The position numbers and the translations under genes were made by a program. Positions 1 to 12,169 of a DNA stretch of 64,000 nucleotides are shown piece by piece. Location: NCBI GenBank assembly GCA_051453625.1, contig JBOZIK010000001.1, forward strand, positions 186,568,740-186,632,739, written 5' to 3'. Under the pieces are notes generated by a model that was not told the DNA's origin, searched no databases, and saw only the letters and a program-made list of their open reading frames with translations. The DNA comes from Welwitschia mirabilis. Lineage: Eukaryota > Gnetophyta > Gnetopsida > Welwitschiales. The number at the start of each line of letters is the position of its first letter. The first letter of the stretch is position 1.

Positions 1-400
1 TGGGTAGCCATAAAATGAATAGGAGTTAGTAAAGTTAAGTTTATATCCATGTTAAAAGGATTAGTTCTCTTCCAACTTGATAACAAACAAGATTGAGATA
101 CAGGAATCACAAGAGAACCATGGTTTTTTAGATTAAGGGGGTTAGTCATATCCAAATAGATGTCAGTAATGCAATCATACCCAAATATAATAAAAAAATT
201 ACTAATATAAATTCATATATAAAAGTTTCTTTTGGAGTTTTGAAATGAAGATCTAATAAATAAAATCGCTTCTCAATTTAAAGAACTAACAAAAAAGGAT
301 GGTATAATGATAAAACAGATGAGATTGGTCTCGACAAGATTTTGTATTTGAATTAGTATAGAAGAAACAATGGAGATTTAATCCATTAAGTTTAGATCTA
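1..400. other. AT-rich stretch before the LINE
   Basis: I see no coding or RNA feature here. It may hold the decayed 5' part of the LINE that becomes recognisable from about position 400, but nothing can be anchored. Confidence 0.5.
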
Positions 401-1314
401 AATGGACACATATGACCTCAAAGCCACTTATGAGAATCTTTTAGTTATGTGTGAGATGTGTGAGAAGTTTAGGTACATGTTAGGAAGATGTATGATAATA
501 AAAAAAAGATGTACCCATTATAGAAAAAAAGGCCATGAAAATGATGATTGTAGAAAAAGACTTATTGACATCAAAGGAAAATAGAAGAAAACCTGCTCTT
601 TATATGGAAAAATAGGGTATAATGGGAGCAATTGTTGACATAAATAGAATAAAGAGAAAAAAAATTTCAAGGATACTATGGTTTAATCAAAGAAAGAAAA
701 GGAAAAAAATAGGAATATAATCCATTTTAACACCTATTAGAGGAAAAGCCTAAATATACTCAGCAAACTAAGAATCTAACAAATACAAATGACTCAAATG
801 ATGTTAAATTTTAAATGAAGGAAAGACCCAGCAATAGAATACTCTAAGAGAGGAAAACTGTAGAAAATGTTGTCAACAACTCCTAAGCTACCATTTGAAG
901 ACACATTGAAAAAAGGTTAAGGGATGTCCTAAAATAGGTAAAAAATAAACCTAATAATGTGTCTCACCTAGAATTACAGAGGATCAGGGTTCTTCTATAA
1001 GAAAAAGACTCTAAGAGATTTGATTAGTAGATTCAACATTAATGTAGTCTATTCATAGGAAATAAAAATATAAGATAGCATAAAATTAAATAGTGTCTAG
1101 TAGCAGTAGAACATTATCACCACTATAGCATAAGGAAACTTAGGAGGACTTATGAACCTAACAAATAAGAAGGTAAAACTAGTTAATAATATAAAAATTC
1201 ATCTAACTATTTATCTAAAACAAGAAGGATAAATCATTAAAAATGTTTATAGCCCTCAAAAAAAACCTAGAGAAAGCCTCCACCTTAGAATACCTTTAAA
1301 GGGTAGTGGTGGAT

Positions 1315-1650
1315 AAGGCCAAGTGGTTAGTAGTGGGGGATTGTAATTAGTATTTTCATCATTGGAATAAATTGGAGGGTAAAAATTAGAATAGTATAGG
1401 GACATAATTCTTAAAGATTTTATGGTGTAAAATGCCCTTTTAGAGGTAACATTTAGAGGATTCAAATACATTTAATCCAATAGGAGGATGAAATATAACT
1501 AGATAATGTCCAAAATAGAACAAATCCTCATTGTAAAGGACATAATAAAGCTACTAATTGAAGGATAGGATCTAAACAAAATGGTCTTAGATCATCAAAT
1601 AATAAAATATAGAATAGGGATGATAATGCCTGTCAGAGCCTCATTTCAGA
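1315..1650 (+). pseudogene. LINE endonuclease domain remnant
   Basis: This is an apurinic-endonuclease-like fold fragment of the LINE ORF2. Translation across frames gives a WLVVGD motif, an NALLEVTFRGFKYI segment followed by a stop and SNRRM, and an IMSKIEQILI segment. In intact plant LINEs these correspond to WLVVGDFN, to the FTWSN motif and to the following K-x-DR-x-L block. Stops replace Trp and Gln, and the active-site order is only partly kept. It precedes the reverse transcriptase of the same element. Confidence 0.65.
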
Positions 1651-2329
1651 TGAAATGATAATGGATTTTTAGGATAAAAACCAAAATGTTAGTTAAGAAG
1701 ATCTAGAACCAATATGATTGTATTCATCCTTTTACTTACCTCTACAGAGGGTTAAACACCCTTAAATCACACCTTAAGAATTGGATGAGAAAGGATAAAA
1801 AGAGATTTAAATTAAAAAAGGAGCTAGAGGATGAGTTACATAAAATTGAAGCTCAATAAGAATATGGAGGAGATTAGGACTACCTCTATAATAGGGAATA
1901 CCAATACCTCATGGAACTATAAGAAATAAATGTATATGAGGAAAATTAATAAAGGAAAAGATCAAGCATTAAGTGGCTTAAAGAGGATAACAAATACATT
2001 AAAATTTTCTTTTAGTAGGATTACTAGCATAGAGTAGATAATAGAATAATACGACTCATCATTAAGAAATAAGTAATAGAAAATAAAGAGAAAATAATTA
2101 AGGAAATGTAGACCCCATCTCAAAAAAAAAGGGGAATGGGATGATATCACCATTAACCTTATTTTAGAAGATAATAGAATTTTAGATAAGAATAACATTC
2201 ATTTAAATATATCTCTAGTTAGAGAAGAGGTCAATGACATATAATAAAGCTCTAGGCTAGATGGTTAACTAGTAGATCTATTCAAGAATTAATTCTCTGT
2301 TATGGGGAACAAACTTCATGATATCATGT

Positions 2330-3270
2330 GAGATATCCTTAATAATAAATGCATTTATAGGAAAATGAATAGAGTCAAGGTCGTCCTCATTCCAAAAACA
2401 TGGAACACTGCTAAACCAAAAGACTATAGATGATTAAGCATTTGCAATGTTCTATATAGAATCTTCACAAAAAAAATGATGGGCTATGATTGGCTAGATT
2501 GCCCTCTACTTTCTAAGGTGATCTCTAAAAACTAAGATAGCTTCATCCAATCTAGGTACATTCTAAACCAAATTCTTCTAACTCATAAAATTATTCATTT
2601 TGTTAAAAAGCAAAAATTTCCTTTACTCCTCACTAAATTAGATATTTCAAAGGCCTACAATTCTATTAGCTAATAAGTATTAGATTGTATTCTTAGAAAA
2701 TTGAATTCAATTATGGTTAGATATGCAATCCTCAACTAAATTTAGAGTCAAAGTTAATAGTCATAAATATAATTACATTTCACTAGGTCAAGGATTTAGC
2801 TGAAGTGACCCTTTATCTCCATACCTCTTTCTATTTTTTATGAATTCTTTATAGGAATTTCTTAAAAGTAATGNNNNNNNNNNNNNNNNNNNNNNNNNNN
2901 NNNNNNNNNNNNNNNNNNNNNNNNNNNNNNNNNNNNNNNNNNNNNNNNNNNNNNNNNNNNNNNNNNNNNNNNNAATTACATTTCACTAGGTCAAGGATTT
3001 AGCTGAAGTGACCCTTTATCCCCATACCTCTTTCTATTTTTTATGAATTCTTTATAGGGATTTCTTAAAAGTAATGGAATTATAAGCATTAAAATAGAAA
3101 TTCAAATGTTTATTAATAGATACTATGCTAATAACACAATCATCATGACTTAAGCCTCCTATCAGTAAGCTAGAGATATTAAGAATTTTATAAATTTTAT
3201 TGTAGATGCTATGGGCTTTCAAATTAATTAGAACAAATCTAGAATCTACATATTAAGCACATATTAAGCA
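2330..3270 (+). pseudogene. LINE reverse transcriptase remnant
   Basis: The non-LTR reverse transcriptase domain copies LINE RNA at the target site. Visible motifs are VLIPKTWNTAKPKDYR followed by a stop and LSICNVLYRIFTKKM, then LLTKLDISKAYNSIS, then SLGQGF and DPLSPYLFLFFMN. The catalytic YADD box reads YANN (near 3120), so both metal-binding aspartates are now asparagine through G-to-A changes. A 100-N gap at 2874-2973 interrupts the domain, and about 100 bases are repeated on its two sides. The element is inactive. Confidence 0.85.
2874..2973. other. 100-N assembly gap with repeated flanks
   Basis: About 103 bases just left of the gap (2771-2873) recur almost unchanged just right of it (2974-3076). 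This is most simply two contig ends that overlap but were not merged. Confidence 0.85.
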
Positions 3271-3935
3271 CAAGCATTACCAGAAGGGATGAAATTGTCA
3301 GAATCCTAAAATGAAATTAGGATACCTCTAGGAAATCTATCTTGAAATTTATTTCCACAATTGATACAAGAATCTAACTTGGAATTTCATACTAGAATTA
3401 GTCTAGATGAAATACAATACATGAAATAATAAATACCTTTTCTCTAAAGCAAAAATCATCCTAGCAAACTCTTTTCTAATAGCTTCTTTCAGATATATTA
3501 CCTTTATTATTAACCCCCCTAAAGTACATAATTTAAAAAATCAATAGAATCTTGAAGGACTTCATTTGATTAAAAGGTAAAGATAGAATACACATTCATC
3601 TTTGTAAATGGAAGCTTATTTCTTATCTTAAGGAGTCAGAAGTTGGGAATTCTAAAGGATAGAGGATTGCCTTTTCATAGGTGCTCATAGAGAATTCAAA
3701 AGTCTATCTCAATGAGGTTAACCTTGGATCAATCTTATGAATTAAAAGTACTCCACTTGAAATACAAGAGGAGGGGATACCTACCTTAGAAAACATCTTT
3801 ACAATATAAGAAGAAACTTGATGAACCTAGAAATTTGTAGTTATGACATAGCTAAATTAATTCTCATCAAGAAATATGAAAAAAATAATTACAAAAATTT
3901 TTAAAAGGAAAAAATTCTAAACAAAATTAAGATCT

Positions 3936-4090
3936 TCTATTGGCTGAAGGTTCATAATCAAAATTTCACAAGAAAATAGTTACTCAAGCATGACATTCAA
4001 GTTGATGCCAATTGTCTAATATGCTGATGTTGTCAAACATATGCTCAATATCTTTTTCATTAATTTAGATGGAGATCTTAATTAATGAGA
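3936..4090 (+). pseudogene. LINE zf-RVT zinc-binding remnant
   Basis: The segment reads KIFYWLKVHNQNFTRK, a stop, then LLKHDIQVDANCLIC and CCQTYAQYLFH. This is the C-terminal zinc-binding region that follows the reverse transcriptase in plant LINEs (a C-x2-C pair and a later H-L-F-x-C). A stop lies where an Arg would normally stand. It fixes the C-terminal end of ORF2. Confidence 0.7.
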
Positions 4091-5261
4091 CTTATGATGA
4101 GTTATTACAACAAGTAAAATGTATCTAAGGTGTGCAAAAAGTATGGGATATGCCTGACTTTATGACACATCTAACATAAAGGTAATAAAGCAATATTCAA
4201 TAATTTCCTTCTTTAATTTCCTATAATCACATTTAGGAATATTAAATGGTACCATTTACAAATTAAGATAGCTATGGAGGCAAATCCAATAATTAAACTA
4301 TCATAACCAAGCTTGTTTACAATGTACCGTATGCTATGGGATCAGATGTAGGCATTAGAATGAAGAGAATTTTTACACAAGATAAAAGAAGAAGCTGAAC
4401 TAATATCATTGCATTTTATAGAATATGGAGAGGGAAAGAAACTACATTTAAAAGAATTTCAATTAAGATAATAGAATACTCCATTTCTTACCTTCTAGAC
4501 ATTCCAATCATACAGGGAAAAAAATTCCTCATAAGAGTAAAGGATAGTAAGAGGCCTTCCATTTCTTTTTAAGAGGTGTCCCAAAGTTTTATAGGGATCA
4601 TATCAGCTATAAGATGACCTCATCCCTATAGGGTAAAGGGGATGAGATGATTGATTACTACTTTATTTAGTATGGCTATTATTCAAAGCTATCAGAACTA
4701 CATTTCTTCTTTCTTAAGGCCTTAGATTTAGGATGTCAAATCTTCCTTACTTTTTCATTCAGGCTTTATAATGGAAATATTTTATAAGGCATTTCGTTCT
4801 TGTCATGGCTTTTTAGAGAGCTACAAGGGATATGAGGGTAAGGGGAACACCTCCTCCTCCTCCTCATCAATGAAGGAATTTTGTGGAGATACATCCCACA
4901 AAAAAATTAAAACAAACATTAAATTTTAATGATGTTTTTAATTTAAGAGGGATACTAAATTGGGAAAATTCCATCCTTAAAGAGGAATTACTCCATCCTG
5001 GGAAGTTCAGATAAAGGAAGTGATTTTGCCCCTAGTGTAGAAAGAGGTAGTGTAAGAATATTTCCTAATCAAAGACTAGACAAAAGATCATATGCCTTCA
5101 GAGAAAGGGCAAGAGGCCTTCCCTTAGAAGGTAGAAGGTAACCCCAATTATATTCAAAAGTCAAATTCTCATTTCAACTTGGATTCCTCCTTTGTAGAGA
5201 AATCCGAAGTCCCATGAAAACATTAACATGAACCATGGAAAAAAATAATTCTTACTAAAAA

Positions 5262-5455
5262 CATTTCATGAATTGAAAAAAATGTCTCTTCTTGATCCTA
5301 GAAATTTCATAGAGATCTCAGCTATAAGTTATCAAGTCAAGCTACTAGAAGATGGTTGTAAGACTACATCCAGATAAGAACTAGATAGGAGTGAAGGAGT
5401 TCAAGAAAGTAAATCAGGCCTTTGAGGTATTAACAGATGAAATGGAATGATTTTT
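5262..5455 (+). pseudogene. DnaJ J-domain fragment
   Basis: In one frame I read ILEIS, a stop, RSQL, a stop, VIKSSY, a stop, KMVVRLHPDKN (to about 5377), then a stop and a stretch ending EFKKVNQAFEVLTDEM. This matches the J domain of DnaJ/Hsp40 co-chaperones: helix II ending in K-(L/M)-x-x-(K/R)-x, the invariant HPD tripeptide, then helix III with FK-x-(V/I)-N-x-A-(Y/F)-x-VL-(S/T)-D. The HPD motif is intact. In-frame stops stand where Arg, Gln or other residues are expected. No second DnaJ domain is visible downstream. The fragment lies between the LINE zf-RVT and an A-rich run, so it may be a captured exon, a processed pseudogene or part of an unrelated insertion. Confidence 0.6.
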
Positions 5456-5459
5456 GGTC

Positions 5460-5745
5460 TAGCACCATCATGGAAAACTCTTCTCCAACTGTAGGGAATA
5501 CTAATCCTTTGTCGTTCTAGTTATCCATTATTCTATTTCAACTTTTTATAGTCATTTATTATTTTCAATAATCAAGGGTATTTTTACTCTTGATTTTGCT
5601 ATGTAACTAGTAGGTTCTTACAATTACTATAGTATGGTTTTTATTTTGCTAATAGAGCTTCTTATTCCCCTCACTATAGGACATTTGTTGCCCCCTCTAA
5701 ATTTTATCAGTTTAATATATGATCATTAAAAAAAAAAGGAAATCT
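5460..5745 (+). other. possible LINE 3' UTR ending in an A run
   Basis: A T-rich stretch contains a TTGCCCCCTCTAAATTTTAT segment and ends in ten As near 5731-5740. Plant LINE 3' UTRs often have this look. No target-site duplication could be fixed. Confidence 0.35.
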
Positions 5746-5995
5746 TATCTTCCACTTATGGTTGTATGCAATAACAGAAGAAAAACAATTAATAGAGGTA
5801 GAGATAACATATAGTAACAAAAATAAGAAAAAATGAAATACAAATGATTTTCTAGAAAAAATGATCTTACAAATAGATTAAAATAATAGAAGAAGTTACA
5901 AAGATGCTATGTGAAAAAGATGAAACATGAATTAAGGACTTTAAAAATAGTGTCTATTATAGAATATGATAATATTAGTGATATTACATAAACAA

Positions 5996-6116
5996 GTGTA
6001 AGTTTTTAGGCTACCTAAATGTAGACTACAATGATCACATAAAATAAATGAGTGAGGTTAAGCTTTTAGGCTAAGAAAATGTGGGTTATAGAGATCACAA
6101 AAAATAAATGAGTAAG
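5996..6116. repeat. two-unit tandem repeat, about 60 bp
   Basis: Two adjacent units share TTTTAGGCTA near the start and AAAATAAATGAGT at the end (about 5996-6056 and 6057-6116), with several substitutions between them. Confidence 0.6.
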
Positions 6117-7365
6117 TTGCATTGAGAATTATAAAAATTAATTTTATATAAACATAATGAAATGTTGATCATTAAATAAGTGGATTTTTTTAATGGCTGA
6201 GATGAATTTTTCCTAGACCAACTTTTAGATAGAGAAGTTATGTCATAGGAAATATAAATGTGCTTTCTAGTGTACTTTCTTATAAAGAAAAATATGAAAT
6301 TATATAGATTAAAATGTTGAATGAAAATAATAAATATGTAAATGAAAATGGAATAATAAACCTTCCATACACTTTATGAATAAAAGAGACTAATGAAATG
6401 TAGGATAATGGCCTAATATTTAGTTTTATTATTTTTGAGTAAACCTATTATGAGAATAAAGAAAAGCATTGATAAGTAATTTTCTTTGTCATTAAGAGTA
6501 GTAAAATAATAATAAGTTATAAGTTTCTAAATAAATCACATCAAAATAGTTTTCTAATTGATAAAGTTATGATCTTTATTCATTTTAACTAGGTAATACT
6601 AGATATTGTTCTCTTCATATGGATGCATGTGGTTATCTTATAAAAGTTAATAAATAAATACTTATAAAGTAAAATAAAAACAACAGGAAATCCAATTTAA
6701 AGCATGATTAATAAAAAAATTCCATTGGTAAAAGTAGGAACAAACTAATACCCTAATTTAGCCCAAGTTATTTGTATGTAAAACTTCAATTATAGAATAT
6801 AAACAATTACTTGGATTAAATTTTTTCTTAGCTAAGTTATTAAATCTAGATTATCCATCACCTAAGCTTTCATGAATGGATTCATATTACTTAGCATAAT
6901 TCATGGCTTAAATATAAGTATGCTAGGTAGGAAGTTAAGCCTAAAATAACCAAATACTAATAACTACTAGTAGCTAAGCCAACATAAGAATCCACTTAAT
7001 AAAGATAACTTGATATTTGTATAGCTCCTAATTAAGCATTTCAAGTATGACGTAATGCATACATAAAATCAAGAAAGGGAAAATAACTTTATTAACATTT
7101 AAAAAAACTAAATTATCTTAGATTTCAAGAAAGAGGCATCATAAAGTACAAATTCCTTGGACTAGCCTTAAGGCTAGATTGGTCCAAAGGAAACTAAATA
7201 AGATATCATCTTAAACTCTATCCCAAGGTAGAAGAGAGATTTCAATAAAGAGGATGTGATGATATAATGAAGGGTTTCAAGGCCCTTTTATGGAGAAGCT
7301 AAGGAGTGGATAGTTTAATTTCTTGGCTTGTAATAATAGATAAGGTGGGTAGACTTCTTCATGTA
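6117..7365. other. unassigned AT-rich DNA
   Basis: No domain, RNA gene or clear repeat structure could be recognised on either strand. Confidence 0.5.
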
Positions 7366-7368
7366 GTA

Positions 7369-7590
7369 TTAGGTAGAATCTTCATCACTTAGCATTATAT
7401 GAATAAGATTCTATCCTATAGCATTATATGGAGGTTAAGACTCATTGTTTTATAGAAGTAGTTGAGATCTTCATCCTATAGGATCAGGTGAAATCTTCAT
7501 TATTTAGCATTTAATGGGAGCTTCATCTAATAGTATTAGATGGAAGTCTTATCTTTTAGCATTCAATAGAAAATTAGCATGATTTCTTTA
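7369..7590. repeat. degenerate minisatellite, unit about 36 bp
   Basis: Variants of ATCTTCATC(C/A)TATAGCATT and TTAGATGGAA recur about six times with small length changes. Orientation is constant. No coding potential is seen. Confidence 0.55.
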
Positions 7591-7649
7591 ATGTGTAGTC
7601 CTTACTCCAAATACTTCTAGATAATGCCAATTAATTTGTCTTGGTTACA

Positions 7650-8165
7650 TCATCATGTCTATAACATTTCCATTAACTTTTTTATAAAATTAGATAAAAA
7701 TGTTTTAACAGTAATATGGAAATGTAATTTAGGAATAGGTAAGCTTAAGAATAATGATAACATTTTTTTAAAGTGATGAAAACATAATATATTTAAATAA
7801 AATAATTTTAACTTACCTTCATCAAATATGATTGAAAATGAATTTCGAGACTTTGTTAATGTCAAATGTAAGGTCTTGCTATGATGACCTAACTAGGTTA
7901 TACTGCCTTCAAGGTCTAGTCTATGAGACTGCTAGGAGATCAGCATAACTCATTGAGGACTTAATATTCACTCGTGTAAATTCGATGAACTTACTTTGCT
8001 TTTTTAAAAACTTCCTTTAACATAAAAGAAACATAGTATCTTTTTCCAATAACTTTCTACAAGGGTTATACCCGTTTAATAATGATTACATCCTTAACTA
8101 AATTTTTAACTATTTAACTAATGTTGATAGCATTTCATATAAAATATTTGAAAATGTTATATACC
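7650..8165 (-). repeat. LTR, - orientation, left copy
   Basis: This stretch is about 510 bp and aligns along its length with 10275-10785 in the same orientation. Read on the - strand it starts TATAACATTTTC just after a purine tract (AAGCTTAAGGAGGAAGG, 8161-8177) and ends near AAATGTTATA, giving a short terminal inverted repeat. The purine tract marks it as the 3' LTR of a - strand element. Confidence 0.6.
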
Positions 8166-8169
8166 TTCC

Positions 8170-8985
8170 TCCTTAAGCTTGTTATTCAAACTTGAATTGC
8201 TATTCCTTCATAGGAACATTCTTGTATTAAGTAGTATTGACTTCAAAGTATTCATTCTCATCATGTTATTCTATATTACAATTTGAAGTAGTTGGTTGTG
8301 ATTGTATTTGAGGGACTTTTGGCTATTGTGTTATGAAGGTTATTATCTAGGTTGTTATTAGAATCCTCTATTTTACTTTCATACATCATTTGGTTTTTCA
8401 ATATGTTCCTCCTATGAATGTTTTGATTTTAGTGCATAAACAAGATTTTATAATTGAGATGAAATAGTTCCAATAAAATCATTAGATAATTCCTATGGAT
8501 TCTTGCAATGTTTATCTAGATTCTTCCTCCTACTTCATAGGTATTTTAAATAGATTCTCCTATTGTGAATTGCATTATTGATAACTAGGATATCTACTAA
8601 TTCTTAGTGAGTCCTCATATCTTAATAACAAAATTTGGGGTTAAAGAGAAATAAAGTAGTAATCAGCAGCTTTGTAGTGGGTAGTGCATCACTATAAATG
8701 ATGACATATGAAGGCTAGTACTCTTACTTCTTAGTTTGATCTATAGGAGCACATACAAATAGTTGTCAATATGGTATAGGGAACATACTCAATTTGTCAT
8801 GTTGAAGTAGCTACCTTAACATAGTTAAGTATTATAAATAATCACTATCACTACTGAGTCAGGTGATTTTCTTATAGCCAAAACTACCCAATAAATGGTA
8901 TTCTAGGTTTATAGGTGATGTCTATAAGGCTTGAACATATTCCACTTTCCATACGAGACATACAAAGCATTTGAAGCCAACTAGT
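8170..8985 (-). mobile_element. internal region of a short LTR element, - strand
   Basis: The - strand sequence of about 8170-8560 is homologous to the + strand sequence at about 9276-9690. Both run directly into a purine tract and then an LTR of one family. The reading frame is too broken to name. It is not a recognisable reverse transcriptase or integrase, so the element may be non-autonomous. Confidence 0.45.
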
Positions 8986-9094
8986 GAAATTCTGACAATA
9001 TCTTAATTCTTCGACTGTGTCATCATACTACTTCCATCTACCAATCCATTCCCATGTAGAAGGAGCTAATAAATACCTAAGATGTAAAGGACTT

Positions 9095-9690
9095 TTCACT
9101 TTAGTATCAGAAGAGGAAAAAAAATTAAGAATCAAACCCATACCTTACATCACCCCATGATCTCATACTACCAATATGCGTCAAGATCAATTGATTAGGT
9201 TTACATAAAAACTTAATAATCTACTATTAATCTAATAAAATTCTAGAATACTTTGTCAAAGATAGGAGAATGTAGTTTAAATGCCTATGATTTGGGAGGA
9301 AGAATCTAGATGAACATTAGGAATAATTCCATAAGTTAGCAAAATTTCAAACATAGTGGGATCAAAAGGAATTAGCTAATGATTTTCTTGAAACACTTCC
9401 ATCCCAATTATAAAATGTTATTTATCCATTAGAATCTAAATATTCATATGAGGCATGTCAAAAAATTAAATATTGTATGAAAGTAGAATATAGGATTCCA
9501 AATATTGTTTAAATTAAAATATCCATGGCATAACATTCATGACTTCCTCAAATACACTTATAGTCAACTACTTTAATTTATAATGCAGAAGAACATGATG
9601 AGGATGAGGACTTTGAAGTCAATATCAATTCAAAAAATTATGTCCACATGAAGGAGCAATAGTTCAAGGATGAAAGAAATCTTAAGGAAG
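9095..9690 (+). mobile_element. internal region of a related LTR element, + strand
   Basis: TTAGTATCAGA near 9100 resembles the primer-binding site complementary to initiator tRNA-Met (TTGGTATCAGA). A broken + strand frame follows, with ELANDFLETLPSQL near 9370 and an acidic EEHDEDEDFEVNI stretch near 9590. It ends at the purine tract AAGGAAGGGAG (about 9677-9687), directly before an LTR. With only about 580 bases between primer site and purine tract, there is no room for pol. I could not place the protein in a known family; a gag-like product is only a guess. Confidence 0.4.
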
Positions 9691-10274
9691 GGAGTATATA
9701 ACATTTTTAAAGATTTTATATGAACTTCTATTAAAATTAGTTAAATAGTTAAAAGTTTAGTTAAGGAGGTAATCTCTATTTAAGGAGTATGACCTTTATA
9801 TAAAGTTGCTATAAAAGGATATCATGTCTTATTTATATTAAAATGAGATATTTGGAAAAGTGAATGGGGTCCATGGAATTTGCACAAATTCATATTAAAT
9901 TCTTAATAAGCTAGACTAGCTTTTTGGTGATCCCATAGAGTAGACCTTAAAGGAAATATGACCTGGATTGGTCATTGTACAAAGACCTCACATTTGGCAT
10001 TGATGAAGCCTCAAGAGTTATTTTCAATTATATTTGATTTTGTACCTTTTTATTTTCATGTTCTTTTATTTTGTATAAAAGTATCCTTATTACGATAGTG
10101 ATATCTATCTTTAATGATAATATTTACTTTAGGTTGTCTCCTCTTTTTAGAAGACTTGAGTAGTTTCCTCTGCTCTTTAATAAAATTAAATGTTTTACTG
10201 CTGAAATTAATCTTGTATATTTTCTTCTATTTAAAATATTTGAAAGGTAGAAATTTACTATCTTTGTGGTTCTA
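9691..10274 (+). repeat. LTR, + orientation
   Basis: It starts TATAACATTTTTAAAG, and its first 300 bases match the reverse complement of the - strand LTRs at 7650-8165 and 10275-10785. It contains a TATA-like TTGTATAAAAG near 10072. Its second half is more diverged. It abuts the - oriented LTR at about 10275, tail to tail. Confidence 0.55.
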
Positions 10275-10785
10275 ATATTAATTTTAACATTCTCATTAAC
10301 TTTTTATAAAATTAGAAAAAATGGCTTTTAGGGTAATATGGAAATGTAATTTTGGAATAGAAAATATTAAGAATAATGATAACTTTCTTTAAAGTTAGTA
10401 AAACATAATAGATGTAAAAAAAATATCATTTTAGCCTAGCTTAATTAAATATGGTTGAAAATGTATCTTAAGGCCTTACCAATGTCAATTATGAGGTTTT
10501 GATATAGTGACTCAGCTAGATCATATTGCCTTCAATGTTTATTTTTTGAAATCACTAGTGAACTAGTCTATCTCATCAATGATTTAATATGCATATGTGA
10601 AAATCCCATGCATTCCCTTCACTTTTTAAAGCACCCTCTTTTAACATAAATGAAATGTCATGTCCTTTTATAATAACTTTCTATAAAGGTCATACCCATT
10701 AAACATAGATTAGGTCCTTAACTAAACTTTTAACTATTTAAATAATTTTGATAGTAGTTCATAGAAAATATTTATAAATGTTATA
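10275..10785 (-). repeat. LTR, - orientation, right copy
   Basis: It is homologous to 7650-8165 in the same orientation, so the pair could be the two LTRs of one - strand element interrupted by a + strand relative. The two copies differ at many positions, so the insertion is old. Confidence 0.6.
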
Positions 10786-10914
10786 GTAGATCACTATCAT
10801 TTATTCTTGTCACTTCACTTTCATGTCACAACTACCTGTTTGCAACATTAATGCAATGTATCTCCTATTTCATTGTCATCTATCTTTAGAAAATCTTAGC
10901 TGACTAGGATGTAG

Positions 10915-10973
10915 NNNNNNNNNNNNNNNNNNNNNNNNNNNNNNNNNNNNNNNNNNNNNNNNNNNNNNNNNNN
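10915..10973. other. assembly gap, 59 N
   Basis: Run of undetermined bases. The flanks are not repeated. Confidence 0.95.
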
Positions 10974-11600
10974 AGTTTGGAGCTAATTTGGTATGATTCT
11001 TCATTACGATGTTAAGTACTAAGATTTATCATTCGAAAGTGCATAACTTCATACTTTATGATAAAACTAAGGAAATACATAATTTTATGATAAAAATGAT
11101 TAATTAAATATCTTTTTTAAGTTAAATTAACTTGAAATACTTTATGTAAACGTTAATTTTTACATGTCAACACCAATCACACCTTAATTTTGTTTCAATT
11201 TCCTTATAATTCCATGAGTAATAATTTTAATCATTTGATCTTATTAATTTATTATGGTACTTTCTTCTAACATATTTAACATTGTTTGCATGAGGAATTT
11301 AGTGCTACATTGCTAGTAAGAGTTTATGGATTTAATGTAGTTGAATGTATTAAAAAAACCCATTAGACTTGTATTATTAGTAGGTATTCATATTATTGAT
11401 GTAGTTAAGTAGACTTAATAATAATAATAATCCCAAAAATTAATATGCATTAAAGAAATTTAAGAGTTTTGTCTTGTCTTTGGTTTTCTCTTCCTCTCCC
11501 TTGTTTTTCTTATGCCCCAACAATAAGCCTACTAGAGGGCCATTAGCTCATTAGTTTGATTGAGGAAAAAATCTCATCCCATTGAGTAACTTGAAATAAA
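10974..11600. other. unassigned AT-rich DNA
   Basis: No anchor was recognised. It may include the 3' end or LTR of the Athila-like element that follows on the - strand. Confidence 0.45.
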
Positions 11601-12169
11601 GTTACATCATAAAAGTAGAAAGTGATATTTTTCCTTAATTTAAATCAAATTGAAGAGCTCAAGTGAATGGAAACCTTAACAAAGAACTCAAAAATCACAA
11701 ATGATTTTTTGCTAAAAGGCAAGGATTTACAAAATCTCTATTATGCTTTGAGGTGCAAAGATCACTTTATTATTTTGAAAAATACCATTAACTAAGATCA
11801 TTGAGTCTCATGAATTCATTAGAAGATGGAAGAAATGAATAAAATGATTTTAGGTTTTAATCATTGACTTTAAATTAAAGATTAGTTGTTACATTTTATA
11901 TGAAAAAGAATCCATTTGATTACATTTTCTTGACAATATATAATACTAACCATCTAGAGACTAATTTTCCAAGGAACAAATGCAATCTCAAGTTATACAC
12001 TAAACCAAATCACCTTCCTAAAAGATTTTTCTAAGGATTTATTGATCATAGAAATTATTTTATTTTTTGATTTTTGTGTTTCATGTTCTCATAAGCACCG
12101 TTACTAAGCTCATATGATTCATTGAATTAAATAGCTATGTTTTTCTATCACATCAAGGTCCAAGTTCAT

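Larger units (their letters stand above)
402..4720 (+). mobile_element. decayed L1-type LINE retrotransposon
   Basis: The + strand shows plant L1-like LINE domains in the usual order, spread over all three frames. Two zinc-knuckle remnants come first (KKRCTHYRKKGHENDDCRKR near 490-560, then a CSLYGKIGYNGSNC-like motif near 595-640). An endonuclease remnant follows, with a WLVVGD-like stretch and a YI*SNRRM motif (family form YTWSNRRM; 1320-1550). Then come the KWLKEDNKYIKIFF linker (1970-2016), the reverse transcriptase (2330-3270) and a zf-RVT zinc finger (3936-4090). Many Gln and Trp codons are stops, and frameshifts are common, so the copy cannot be active. The 3' limit is uncertain: the zf-RVT is the last clear domain, but a T-rich 3'-UTR-like region and an A run near 5730 may be its true end. 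Confidence 0.85.
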
